A stretch of DNA of 64,000 bases from UBA2206 sp049303905. Its GTDB lineage: Bacteria > Patescibacteriota > Minisyncoccia > Moranbacterales > UBA2206. Made by a program: the position numbers and the translations under genes. The stretch spans positions 6,196 to 70,195 of the forward strand of contig JBAQNP010000011.1 in assembly GCA_049303905.1 (NCBI GenBank), in the 5' to 3' direction. How positions within the stretch are numbered: the first letter of the stretch is position 1; each line of letters begins with the position of its first letter. Of the stretch, positions 1 to 7,538 are shown one piece after another. A model generated the notes under the pieces. The model was not told the origin of the DNA, did no database searches, and saw only the letters and a program-made list of their open reading frames with translations.

Positions 1-283
1 CGTCTTGAAACGGCACAGCGTCAATTCCATATTCTTTCATCAAAGGATGAGTAGTTTCATTTGCCCTATGCACATCAAATTCTTTTTTTAGTAGTGCATC
101 CACCGCTGAATTTAGATTAAACGGAAACCCCGGTGGCTGCCCAACTCCCAAACGACGATCCAAATAGAAACATCGAGGACAATTCAAAAACAGATCCAAC
201 TTAGACCGACTAATCCGAAAAGGCTCTTTTGATTTGGGATCAAAGAGATTTCTAATTCTTTTTGCTTTATAATATTCAGACAT
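1..283 (-). CDS. PD-(D/E)XK (RecB-like) nuclease family protein, C-terminus cut by window edge
   Basis: This open frame starts at an ATG at 281-283 and runs off the left edge, so only about 94 N-terminal residues are visible. It reads FRISRSKLDLFLNCPRCFYL near residue 24, then a GVGQPPGFPFNLN stretch. A 'S-[KR]-[LI]-xxF-xxCPRxFYL' opening is typical of RecB-like PD-(D/E)XK nucleases, where the first helix is followed by a cysteine. The catalytic motifs would lie beyond the window. The family call is from this opening only. No partner is visible, and a 210-bp AT-rich gap separates it from the next gene. Confidence 0.6.
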   Translation of the reverse strand, partial: MSEYYKAKRIRNLFDPKSKEPFRISRSKLDLFLNCPRCFYLDRRLGVGQPPGFPFNLNSAVDALLKKEFDVHRANETTHPLMKEYGIDAVPFQD

Positions 284-494
284 AATTATTTTTTGAAAAA
301 AGTGTTACTTAACATGTTACTGAACAAAAATTTATTTTTGAAATATAAAAAGATGCTCATGCATAATTAGAAGAAAATTACTTTTTTTAGATTGTGTTAT
401 TTTTTATTCTAGCATTATCTTAAGAAAATAAAAACTAGCTAATCAAAGCTAGTTTATAATTAAACATTTAAAATATGCTTGCATGCCTTTAAAA

Positions 495-893
495 TCAACT
501 TTTTGAAATAATAGTGATTTTAAAATCTGCCGGCTCTTCGATAGTGCCCGTCAAAAAAGACACTACTTGATCTGGTGTTGTTTGGGATTGAAGTAAATTT
601 ATCATCATAAAACTAGGTGGCAATAAATCACAAGAATACAAAACTTTTGTATCTTCAAGATATTTTTCAATTTCAGGATAAGTAGTTGATTGATTATAAC
701 CATTGGAAGTAATGTATATAACGAAAAATTCATCTTGACTGATTTCTTGCGAAGTTTTAGATTGAACATTTGCCGATGATGAATCACAAACATAAAATTG
801 CCCACCATCATTAAAACTTCCAGTATGCACTTCTAGAACAACCCCGTCAACATCCCTAAGGGTTGATTCATTATTTTTTTCTAAATCTATCAT
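495..893 (-). CDS. hypothetical protein, 132 aa
   Basis: I do not recognise this protein. It is soluble and acidic, with no signal peptide or membrane segment, and has a mixed alpha/beta look (segments VDGVVLEVHTGSF and FFVIYITSNGY). It ends in a Lys-Ser tail. The ATG at 893 is the first in frame and is preceded by a purine-rich AGGAGAGTG run, a usable ribosome-binding site. The gene stands alone, with AT-rich spacers on both sides (284-494 and 894-1027) in which I see no further gene. The frame is clean and the start is good, so it is probably real, but no function can be given. Confidence 0.55.
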   Translation of the reverse strand: MIDLEKNNESTLRDVDGVVLEVHTGSFNDGGQFYVCDSSSANVQSKTSQEISQDEFFVIYITSNGYNQSTTYPEIEKYLEDTKVLYSCDLLPPSFMMINLLQSQTTPDQVVSFLTGTIEEPADFKITIISKS

Positions 894-1027
894 ATTATTT
901 TTTTCACTCTCCTACTCCAGGTTTCCCATTGGGTTTGGCAGAATGAATTATTAATTTATTAAATATTTTGCTTTCTATTATAACGCTATCAAAAAAAATC
1001 AGTCAATTTTCGTAATTTAAAAATAAA

Positions 1028-1774
1028 CTATTTTAATTTTGCTATTTCTTTGAGCCTACCAACAACATCACTATTGTAAATTGGCTCATATTTACTAACG
1101 ATCTCATTAAACAATATGGTTGTTGGTATTGAGTTTATGGTTAGATTAACCCCAATATTAATATTTTTCGGTATTGGGTCTAAAAAAGAACTCCTTTGCT
1201 TATCGCTAATATTTCCGATAGTTATTGAACTACTCGTACTAGATTGAGGTTCTGACGAAAAGTTATTTATTTTTTGAATAAAAGGAGATAATTGTTGATT
1301 AACTTGTTCTTTAGCTTGATTTTTAATATCATCATGAATTCTTGAATCGAAATTAATATCTGAAACCATTTTAATTATTGAATCTAAATATTCGCCCGTA
1401 GAATATAAGTCACTTATTTTATCTAAATTTTCAAATGGCATTTCTTCTATAAAATAATGCATATTATTAGCCCAACTATTTGTAGCGATTATTTTTTTAG
1501 TAAATTTAAAATGACCATGTTCTTTGTAATCAGAAATAATTTTTTCTGCTCTCTTAATTTCTTGTAAAATCGTCTTCGCAGCATCTTTTTTGTTATCGAT
1601 TTTTTGAACTATATAAAGAACAATTGCAACTATACCAACTATTAAAGTAACAAGCCAACTCAAAAAAACAGAGTTGGCAAATTTTTCATATTTTTGATAG
1701 ATGAAATATAATAAACTAATAGCTATGCCTAAAACTAACACTACCGTTGAAATTAAATTCTTATTTTTAAACAT
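1028..1774 (-). CDS. hypothetical membrane protein with two N-terminal helices
   Basis: This 248-aa protein begins with two hydrophobic segments (about residues 8-26 and 37-57). A long charged, mostly helical cytoplasmic-type region follows (about 60-165), then a serine-rich linker (QSSTSSSITIG) and a beta-like tail with SFLDPIPKNINIGVNLTIN. The two-helix anchor with a soluble domain resembles small membrane sensors or effectors, but I know of no family with this tail. It lies in the left-hand accessory block beside dinD on the same strand, 67 bp downstream of it. Its function is unknown. Confidence 0.55.
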   Translation of the reverse strand: MFKNKNLISTVVLVLGIAISLLYFIYQKYEKFANSVFLSWLVTLIVGIVAIVLYIVQKIDNKKDAAKTILQEIKRAEKIISDYKEHGHFKFTKKIIATNSWANNMHYFIEEMPFENLDKISDLYSTGEYLDSIIKMVSDINFDSRIHDDIKNQAKEQVNQQLSPFIQKINNFSSEPQSSTSSSITIGNISDKQRSSFLDPIPKNINIGVNLTINSIPTTILFNEIVSKYEPIYNSDVVGRLKEIAKLK

Positions 1775-1841
1775 AATTTTATTTCCACCCCCTACTTAAT
1801 CATCCTCCACACAATTTGTTACCGTGAAGGATACTGAAAAT

Positions 1842-2660
1842 TTATTTTTTACTTTTTTTCAACAATTTTTTCTTTTCTTTTTTCAATTCTTTGATATGTT
1901 TTTCAGTCGGTAATTCCTCTGGCAGAGTTCCGCCAATATCTTTGATAGTTTGTCGAACTTTTCCACCAATCATAAAGTGCGTTTGTGATGCATCACGATC
2001 ACCTCGAATATTATCTTTTTTGATTTTCTCGTCAGTTTGCGTAATTCGAAAAAGATTTGCCGCTAATTCAGTTGTTCCTGCCCTATCCAACAATTCACCT
2101 TTCTTGATACTTTTTCTATTTTCTATTTCAGCCAACGACATTCCATACAATCCTTTATATCCTGCATCATTGAATGATCCAAATTTTGTAACTCCCGCTT
2201 TTTTTGCAGTTTTGAAAAGTTTTTTATTGTGATCTGAAACTTCACCTCGAATAAACAATCTTTTATCCACCCCTGAAAGTCCTTGGAATATTTCTTGTTT
2301 TCTGGTTTGAATCGCAAAGTAGGTTTGAGCCATAGCAATCTCCTGTTTTTTAGGATCACCATTTTGTGCAACCAAATAACAAGCATACCTATCCAATTTC
2401 CAGTCCCTCACTTCTCTTACTGTATTTGAACCAATTTCGACCATTTTACTAAGTGCGGTAAAATGGTTATCCACAGCCTGACCGCTATTGATACATGCTT
2501 TAGCCGCCCTAGCTATAACCTCCTCGGCATTCTGCCATTTTTCATATCCCAAAACCAACATCAATTCGCGTGCTTCCCAATATTCAACACCACTCCTATC
2601 AACTTTTTTAATGTTTTCAAAATTTTTATTCAACGAATTTATGATTAACTCTTTTGTCAT
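1842..2660 (-). CDS. dinD: DNA damage-inducible protein D (DinD-like)
   Basis: This 272-aa protein has the DinD hallmarks: YWEARELMLVLGYEKWQN near residue 27 (BRO/KilA-N-like fold), a central EVRDWKLDRYACYLVAQNGD and the AMAQTYFAIQTRKQEI helix. In E. coli DinD is an SOS-induced modulator of RecA filaments. Here the family identity is secure but the role is inferred. The C-terminus is a lysine-rich tail (ELKKEKKKLLKKSKK). A second, divergent DinD of 287 aa lies at 62932-63795, so the genome keeps paralogues. It is 17 bp downstream of the SDH protease gene and probably co-transcribed with it. Confidence 0.85.
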   Translation of the reverse strand: MTKELIINSLNKNFENIKKVDRSGVEYWEARELMLVLGYEKWQNAEEVIARAAKACINSGQAVDNHFTALSKMVEIGSNTVREVRDWKLDRYACYLVAQNGDPKKQEIAMAQTYFAIQTRKQEIFQGLSGVDKRLFIRGEVSDHNKKLFKTAKKAGVTKFGSFNDAGYKGLYGMSLAEIENRKSIKKGELLDRAGTTELAANLFRITQTDEKIKKDNIRGDRDASQTHFMIGGKVRQTIKDIGGTLPEELPTEKHIKELKKEKKKLLKKSKK

Positions 2661-2677
2661 ATTGACTTATTTTATTT

Positions 2678-3703
2678 TTATTTCCACCCCTGCCCAATTG
2701 CTCTCCAAATAATTTGTTCTTGAGGAACATTAATCATACCTTGCGGAGTTTGTTGTTGAACATTTTGTTGAACTTTTTTAAATTCCATATTAATTTCAAA
2801 AAAATTGGAAATTTCAGCACTTTCTACAAAAGCAATTTTATAACCTTTGCGATTCATTGCTTGATTTTCTCCCAATTCCAATTCGGGATTCCAAACTTGG
2901 CGAGTTTTCATTTCTTCAGCATAATCTTCATAAATTTCTGTCATAAGATTTGCAAGTTCTGTGTCTGCGTTAACTACAGTTTTTATCCCCAAATCTTCCC
3001 TGGCTTCTTTTCTACCAATAAAATATTGATGGGAATATAATTTTTCTGTTAGAAATTCAATTATTTTTTCAATTTCTTCATCTTTCATTTTTTCTTTATG
3101 ACTCTTGAGTAATCTTTTGGCAAGAATTTTTATCAACTCATGTGTTCGATTTACATTTCCCAAAGCCAATGGATGAATTGAGGGAGTAGCTTCTACAAAT
3201 TTATTGAAAATTTTAACTAATTCCTCATCACCTTTTATTCCAAATTTATTTTTTGCCAAATCAAAGTAACTCATCACTTCTTCCACAGAAATCGGAATGC
3301 GATTTTGTGGATTTTTTGGATCAATAGGATTGAAAACATTGGCGGTTGATGGATCAATCGGCGAAAGTTCACTCATATCACTCATCACAATTTCATCAGC
3401 TCCAAGTGCAATCATTGTCGCCGCACTATGTGCTTTGTAAGGAATAATAACAGAAAACTTTTCGCAATATTCACGAATCATAGAAACTAAACGCCACGGA
3501 GTCATTGTGTCTCCACCAGCACTATATAATATTAAATCTATTTTTTCTTGTTTTCCAATGCGTCGCAATTGTGAACTGATAATTGGAATAATATCCATTG
3601 CTACTCGAGCATTCACTGGTCCTTGTCGATCACTAGTTGCATAAGTTATAACCTTTGAACCTCTCTTGGTTTCAATTTTTTTGATCAAATCTTTCGTATT
3701 CAT
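2678..3703 (-). CDS. SDH family Clp-fold serine proteinase
   Basis: This 341-aa protein has a crotonase/ClpP fold like SppA-type peptidases. The segment LILYSAGGDTMTPWRLVSMI (about 59-78) matches the oxyanion region, and YKAHSAATMIALGADEIVM (about 109-127) holds the candidate nucleophile Ser in AHSAA. SPIDPSTANVFNP supplies an Asp, and TPSIHPLALGNV a His, as expected for the Ser-Asp-His family. Members are soluble and are often found in genomic islands. No signal peptide is visible. It is the first gene of a probable pair with dinD downstream, and a good promoter lies 47-74 bp upstream of its ATG. The substrate is unknown. Confidence 0.75.
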   Translation of the reverse strand: MNTKDLIKKIETKRGSKVITYATSDRQGPVNARVAMDIIPIISSQLRRIGKQEKIDLILYSAGGDTMTPWRLVSMIREYCEKFSVIIPYKAHSAATMIALGADEIVMSDMSELSPIDPSTANVFNPIDPKNPQNRIPISVEEVMSYFDLAKNKFGIKGDEELVKIFNKFVEATPSIHPLALGNVNRTHELIKILAKRLLKSHKEKMKDEEIEKIIEFLTEKLYSHQYFIGRKEAREDLGIKTVVNADTELANLMTEIYEDYAEEMKTRQVWNPELELGENQAMNRKGYKIAFVESAEISNFFEINMEFKKVQQNVQQQTPQGMINVPQEQIIWRAIGQGWK

Positions 3704-3749
3704 AAAATTATTAAAGTTTTATTTAAAATTAAAAAATTACTCTAGTGAT

Positions 3750-3777
3750 AGTATAACATTCTCATAAAAAATGTCAA
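3750..3777 (-). promoter_or_regulatory. sigma-70-type promoter for the SDH protease-dinD pair
   Basis: On the minus strand TTGACA (772-777 of this kilobase) and TATACT (750-755) are separated by 16 nt, giving near-consensus -35 and -10 boxes. The start codon is at 3703, leaving a leader of about 40 nt. It is predicted from sequence alone. Confidence 0.55.
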
Positions 3778-3836
3778 TTTTTTCATTGGCCATTTTAAAA
3801 AGGTTTATTTTACCCCATATTTTTAGAGACTTTTAT

Positions 3837-4331
3837 TTAAATTAAGATAATACTTTTTTCATCTTTCAATTCAGCTCCTATGACATTATCAAATAGTGAT
3901 TCTTTAAGCCATTTATTTTTCTGTGTAAAATTATCGAAAGCTTCTTTAACATCATTCCCTTTTCCCCACCCTAATATTTGGCAATTCTCAACTTCTGGAA
4001 AATTATCCTCGGATCCTGGATAAAAAGTATAACCCTCGGTGGTATAGAAAATAAAATTTTTTATAGCTTTTATGTTGGTGATTTTTTCCAAAAATCCCTT
4101 CGACATTAATTTCAAAGTTTCTTCATCTAAATTTTGTAAATTTTCCCACAATTCAAAAGTTTGATATTTTTCATCTTCTTCAATATTTTCCCACTCATCA
4201 GCCTCGATTTCTACAAAATCATCATCTTCATCAGAATATTCTTTGCACATCACCAAAAATGGAAAATAGAAATCAGGATTTTCATCCAAGTATTTTAATA
4301 TTTTTATCGCCAACTCTCTTGAAATTTTCAT
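3837..4331 (-). CDS. hypothetical acidic protein, 164 aa
   Basis: I do not recognise this protein. It is strongly acidic (EYSDEDDDFVEIEADEWENIEEDEK, split here by residues 28-52), soluble and rich in Trp and Phe. It has no signal peptide, metal motif or nucleotide-binding motif. Acidic 160-residue proteins next to restriction genes are sometimes DNA mimics or inhibitors. That is speculation based only on charge and on its position directly downstream of the DpnI-like gene (64-bp gap, same strand). The ATG at 4331 is the first in frame. Confidence 0.5.
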   Translation of the reverse strand: MKISRELAIKILKYLDENPDFYFPFLVMCKEYSDEDDDFVEIEADEWENIEEDEKYQTFELWENLQNLDEETLKLMSKGFLEKITNIKAIKNFIFYTTEGYTFYPGSEDNFPEVENCQILGWGKGNDVKEAFDNFTQKNKWLKESLFDNVIGAELKDEKSIILI

Positions 4332-4395
4332 AAAATTGAACAGAAATTAATTTTTATTTCTGATCAATTTTTGATCGAATTTGAATTATTGTCAA

Positions 4396-5160
4396 CTAGC
4401 TCAATTTATATTTTCCTGGCTCAATAAATTTTAAATATCCCTTGTCTCGCAAAAATTGCAATTGTTGACGAATTTTTGGCTTAATATTGTTATTTTCTGG
4501 ATGAATAATAGCTAAATTTTTTTCAAAAGCATAGATATCTTGCAGAGAAAATTCTTTTTTACCCAAAGATTCAATACAATTCATAATATCCAAAATCCAA
4601 CCTTTCAAATCTGTCCTTTTTATTTTTTTCAAAAAAGCAGTTTTTTGCCATTTTTTCAAAACTTCTTTTTTGGAAATTTCAGTTCCATTTTCTACATAAA
4701 AAATCTTGCCTGAATTGGGAATTTTATAAAATAAGATATTTGAACCAATCCAACCAGCTCTGCGTGCATTTTCTGACAAAGCTTTTCTTTTTTCAATAAT
4801 TTCAGGAACAAAAAAATATTTTGGAACAATAAAAAAATCATTAACGGAAAATGTGGCTAAATATCCCATAAAAAAGAAATGTGGATTTTGTGGCGATTCT
4901 ATTCTTTTTATTATCTGCGAATATGCACCCGCTGAAACCTTTTTGCCAATTTTTCCTTTTTTGGATTTTAATTCAAAATCTTCTGAACATTTTTCACAAT
5001 AAAAATCCGCTACAGGCTTATTGTTAGTATAATTTTCAATTTTATCTCCGCAGTTCGGACAATAAATTTCACTCCCAACCCACGCTTCAGTCAAAACTCT
5101 TATTTTTTGAGAATTACTATTATATTTTTCCGCTAATTTTAAATCAAAAAATGTGTTCAT
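4396..5160 (-). CDS. DpnI-type methyl-directed restriction endonuclease
   Basis: This protein is 254 aa, the same length as Streptococcus DpnI, and similar throughout. DpnI cleaves GATC only when the adenine is N6-methylated. The N-terminal PD-(D/E)XK domain has a four-cysteine zinc site (C34, C37, C55, C58), the acidic D52 in PVADFYC and the E63-x-K65 pair in FELKSKKGK. GAYSQIIKRIESPQNPHFFF and ARRAGWIGSNI are further shared blocks. The C-terminal winged helix (about 180-254, with IRQQLQFLRDKGYLKFIEPG) matches the domain that reads methylated DNA. No methyltransferase is nearby, as expected for a type IIM enzyme whose host lacks Dam methylation. It would attack incoming Dam-methylated DNA. 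Confidence 0.9.
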   Translation of the reverse strand: MNTFFDLKLAEKYNSNSQKIRVLTEAWVGSEIYCPNCGDKIENYTNNKPVADFYCEKCSEDFELKSKKGKIGKKVSAGAYSQIIKRIESPQNPHFFFMGYLATFSVNDFFIVPKYFFVPEIIEKRKALSENARRAGWIGSNILFYKIPNSGKIFYVENGTEISKKEVLKKWQKTAFLKKIKRTDLKGWILDIMNCIESLGKKEFSLQDIYAFEKNLAIIHPENNNIKPKIRQQLQFLRDKGYLKFIEPGKYKLS

Positions 5161-5234
5161 ATTTTCACCTATTTTAAGCCATTTTATACAGCCACTTGAC
5201 TTTTACTTATTTATGGCTTAAAATAAAAGATAAG

Positions 5235-5346
5235 AAATCGGTATATGTGCGGATAGCCATGGCCGGTTTTTTTGTTGTATTTTTTCGAAAAAAGTGTACT
5301 ATTATATATAAGGAGTCGGTATATGTGCGGATAGCCATGGCCGACT
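5235..5346. repeat. pair of 28-bp direct repeats, each forming a terminator-like hairpin
   Basis: TCGGTATATGTGCGGATAGC followed by CATGGCCG occurs at 5238-5265 and, identically, at 5316-5343. Outside the identical core the flanking bases differ, but pairing is kept. The first copy closes with AAATCGG/CCGGTTT (235-241 with 263-269) and the second with AGTCGG/CCGACT (314-319 with 341-346). Each is followed on the plus strand by a T run. They fill the gap between the DUF3800 stop and the DpnI start. They could be terminators, small RNA domains or the ends of a tiny mobile element. Confidence 0.7.
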
Positions 5347-5352
5347 TTTTTA

Positions 5353-6093
5353 TTATACAAGTATCTCGAAAATGCCAAGTCCCTTATCCATTTTTCTCTC
5401 AATTAGTCTTTTCATCATTCTCTCAACTTTTGTAAGTTTTTTCAGTTTACCCATTTTCATTTCATATACCATATCAGCCATCAAGGCCAGACTATCTGCT
5501 ATTTGTATATCATCATCAAGATTTAATTTATTTACCAAACTTAATGATGTAATTTTTCCACGATAATCTGAACCGTTTATGCCCTCTGAAGGAATTCCGA
5601 CTCCTTGTAATCTAGTGTGAGCCTCAATTAAATATTTATCTTGAGCTGGATCTGATTCAACAATAATTTTTCCATAAATCTTATCCTTCAAATGTTTTTT
5701 AACAAATTCTTCTAATATTTTATGATAAGATTTTCTAAGTATTGCAATTTCATTCCATCCTATCTTCCTAGCCTTACCTTTATCGGTTATCACAAATGCA
5801 GGAGATATTTTATCTGAATTTAAAATAGTCGTGAATTCTGACCAAAATTGAATCTCCTTCTCTCTGTCTTCTCTAAAAAAAGCAAAGGGTCCCTTTCTGC
5901 GGATCATATCCCTGCAATGAAATACGATTTCCTCATCATCAAAATGTTTCTTTTTTAATTTGCACATTGCCCTATTAAGCTGGGCTTTAAAACTTTCTGG
6001 AATAATTATTCCAGACAAAATAAAATTTTTTGATTTATGCTTCAAACTAGCCTTTCCCGTTTCATCGATAGCTAAAATTTTATATTTTTTCAT
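5353..6093 (-). CDS. DUF3800 domain protein
   Basis: This 246-aa soluble protein opens with ILAIDETGKASLKHKSKNF, the DUF3800 'D-E-(S/T)-G' start, followed by FILSGIIIPESF. The second conserved block is GKIIVESDPAQDKYLIEAH (about 143-161) and the third is DDDIQIADSLALMADMVYEM (about 193-212), matching the 'xxIQxADxxA' motif. The acidic residues at these three places suggest an RNase H-like metal site. The biochemical activity is not established for the family. DUF3800 genes are frequent in defence islands, which fits the neighbouring DpnI. Its start overlaps a 38-aa gene by 14 nt, so translation is probably coupled. Confidence 0.8.
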   Translation of the reverse strand: MKKYKILAIDETGKASLKHKSKNFILSGIIIPESFKAQLNRAMCKLKKKHFDDEEIVFHCRDMIRRKGPFAFFREDREKEIQFWSEFTTILNSDKISPAFVITDKGKARKIGWNEIAILRKSYHKILEEFVKKHLKDKIYGKIIVESDPAQDKYLIEAHTRLQGVGIPSEGINGSDYRGKITSLSLVNKLNLDDDIQIADSLALMADMVYEMKMGKLKKLTKVERMMKRLIERKMDKGLGIFEILV

Positions 6094-6196
6094 AATTTTC
6101 CGATGGATCTACTTTTATATTCGACAAAAAAAACCGCAAATGAATTGGATGAACATTTATTTTAGTTGCAATGTTTTGTATTGTTTCCTGTGTCAT
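6080..6196 (-). CDS. small 38-aa protein overlapping the DUF3800 start
   Basis: The frame runs from ATG 6196 to TAA 6080-6082 and reads MTQETIQNIATKINVHPIHL and then RFFLSNIKVDPSENYEKI. Its stop lies 14 nt inside the next gene, a typical coupled arrangement. A strong promoter ends 30 nt upstream of this ATG, which supports this being the first gene of the operon. The TxETIQNIATKxNV helix looks like part of a small helix-turn-helix, but 38 residues is too short to assign. Confidence 0.5.
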   Translation of the reverse strand: MTQETIQNIATKINVHPIHLRFFLSNIKVDPSENYEKI

Positions 6197-6221
6197 TTTT
6201 ATTTTCTATTTTAAAACTCAA

Positions 6222-6253
6222 TGATATTATATCACTCTGCATAATTTTGGCAA
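6222..6253 (-). promoter_or_regulatory. promoter with palindromic -10 region, DUF3800 operon
   Basis: On the minus strand TTGCCA (6248-6253) and TATAAT (6226-6231) are 16 nt apart. The -10 box sits in the palindrome TGATATAATATCA (6222-6234). The same arrangement precedes the BRO-N gene (43278-43310) and, with one change in the palindrome, radC (8208-8238). This suggests a shared operator. Confidence 0.6.
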
Positions 6254-6308
6254 GTCTTGGATTGTGGATAACCTTACTTCCCGCCTCATCGGCGGACAGG
6301 TTTCCAAT

Positions 6309-6503
6309 CACTAATTACAAAATTCTCCCTATTAAAAAATTTAAATTTTATTGGCACTTCAAGCATAATTTTAGAAAAATAACTAAACTTTTTATATAAA
6401 CTAAATCCCTGTTTTTGTTTATGTTGTCAACTACAATATAAACTAACTTTTAAAAAGGCTTATTAATTTTCAACTCACTAATTACAAAATTCTTCCTACT
6501 AAA
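6309..6503. repeat. 28-bp direct repeat pair in a 570-bp gene-free stretch
   Basis: CACTAATTACAAAATTCT and the following 10 bases at 6309-6336 recur at 6476-6503 with three mismatches. They lie in the gene-free stretch 6197-6764. That stretch also holds a REP-like palindrome (CCGCCtcatcGGCGG near 6286) and, further right, a terminator and an inverted repeat. Reading frames across it look random. I see no gene. Confidence 0.5.
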
Positions 6504-6604
6504 TATCGCTTCGCTATTAAACAGAGTAAACCCCAACTTTTTTCACCCCCACCCCGAATTAATTATGCTATTCTCACTCTTTAATTCTACCCCCATCCCC
6601 CCTT

Positions 6605-6645
6605 TTCGTAAAGAAAAAGCCCGGATCGGACTTTTTCTTTTTTTT
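6605..6645 (-). terminator. hairpin terminator, probably for the Phd-HsdR fusion gene
   Basis: AAGAAAAAG (611-619) pairs with CTTTTTCTT (631-639). An inner CCG/CGG closes a GAT loop and leaves one mismatch. T-rich tracts lie on both sides, so it could work in either direction. The only gene pointing at it is the minus-strand gene ending at 6765. Confidence 0.5.
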
Positions 6646-6720
6646 GCGAATTTTTCTAATTTTCAACCCCAATTTTCCAAACACCTTTTTCCAAAGTTTT
6701 CACGCTTTTGTCAATATAAT

Positions 6721-6755
6721 CGTGAAAATGTGGTTAAAATTAGTGCATTTTCACG
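6721..6755. repeat. 10-bp inverted repeat next to the Phd-HsdR stop
   Basis: CGTGAAAATG (6721-6730) and CATTTTCACG (6746-6755) are perfect complements around a 15-nt loop. A third TTTTCACG copy lies just to the left (around 6698). It may be a 3' hairpin of the gene ending at 6765 or a protein-binding site. Confidence 0.5.
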
Positions 6756-6764
6756 GTTTTGACT

Positions 6765-7487
6765 TTAGCTTTGAAATTTCGGGATTTTGTTTTCGGCTGG
6801 TCGGCCGGCTTTTTTCCAAGCGGAAAAAGTGTTAAATTTTGCATAACTAATGGCGATAATTTTTTCTTTGGGTTCGCTTTTCCCGCAGGTGCGAGAAAAA
6901 TAAACAACATATTCGGGTTTTTTTATCCAGCTCAAAGAATCAGCCAATGCAAAAAGATCTGAAACTACCTTGTCAGTTTTTTCCTCAAAATCAGAGAAGG
7001 TGCTCACTTCAAAAATCATTTTAACATTTCCTCTTTCACTGTTCACGATTACATCCGCTTCGATATAGTGCTTGCCTTCTTTCGGTCCGACTTTGACATA
7101 TCTCCCAAGTTCAACAAGTTCAAATGGATATTTATATTTCTCAACTAATTCTACATAAAGTTGAGCTTTAACAAGATTCTCTTCCTGCTCCTTTGATTCC
7201 TGCTTGTCTCCGGATAAATAAACCACTCTGGATTCGTCGCGGATAATCAGAGTCTTGGCAAAAACTTGCGAAGCATACTTTCTTTCTCCTTTGTCAGCTA
7301 GACAAAATCCTTTGTTATTATTTTTATTTTCCAGAAGTGTTTCGAATTTTTCTGCTGAAAGAACCACCATCTTAGGACACCCTCTTTCTGTGAGAGTATA
7401 GTATGTATCACCTTTTTGCACTTCTTCGGCAATGTTAAAAATATTTTTTCTGGCCGATGTGATCGACAAAGTTGTTTTTGTACGCAT
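6765..7487 (-). CDS. Phd/YefM-type antitoxin domain fused to HsdR-N-like nuclease domain
   Basis: This protein is 240 aa. The first 60 residues (TTLSITSARKNIFNIAEEVQ ... YTLTERGCPKMVVLSAEKFE) match the Phd/YefM antitoxin fold, which binds operator DNA. From about residue 100, KAQLYVELVEKYKYPFELVE, then HYIEADVIVNSERGNVKMIF and EVS match the N-terminal domain of type I restriction HsdR subunits, a PD-(D/E)XK fold. The Asp in IEADVIV and the Glu in FEVS are the candidate acidic residues, but the usual ExK lysine is not obvious, so catalysis is uncertain. No toxin gene is adjacent. Direct repeats of GCGTACATA just upstream are plausible operators for its own DNA-binding domain. Confidence 0.65.
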   Translation of the reverse strand: MRTKTTLSITSARKNIFNIAEEVQKGDTYYTLTERGCPKMVVLSAEKFETLLENKNNNKGFCLADKGERKYASQVFAKTLIIRDESRVVYLSGDKQESKEQEENLVKAQLYVELVEKYKYPFELVELGRYVKVGPKEGKHYIEADVIVNSERGNVKMIFEVSTFSDFEEKTDKVVSDLFALADSLSWIKKPEYVVYFSRTCGKSEPKEKIIAISYAKFNTFSAWKKAGRPAENKIPKFQS

Positions 7488-7512
7488 TTTTTATTTTTAA
7501 TTTAGAAGTTAT

Positions 7513-7533
7513 GCGTACATAATAGCGTACATA
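7513..7533. promoter_or_regulatory. candidate operator: GCGTACATA direct repeats
   Basis: GCGTACATA occurs at 7513-7521 and 7525-7533, a 12-bp period close to one helical turn. A partial third copy (ATGCGTAC, minus strand) is the start of the fusion gene itself. The position between radC and the Phd-domain gene suggests autoregulation by the Phd domain. Confidence 0.4.
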
Positions 7534-7538
7534 GCATT

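Noticed and set aside
5196..5435. Reading frames through the twin hairpins
   Set aside because: Both strands show repeated peptide words caused by the DNA repeat, and the frames overlap DUF3800.
6565..6962. Three plus-strand frames near 6.6-6.9 kb
   Set aside because: They are Phe-rich, overlap each other or the Phd fusion gene, and cross a terminator.
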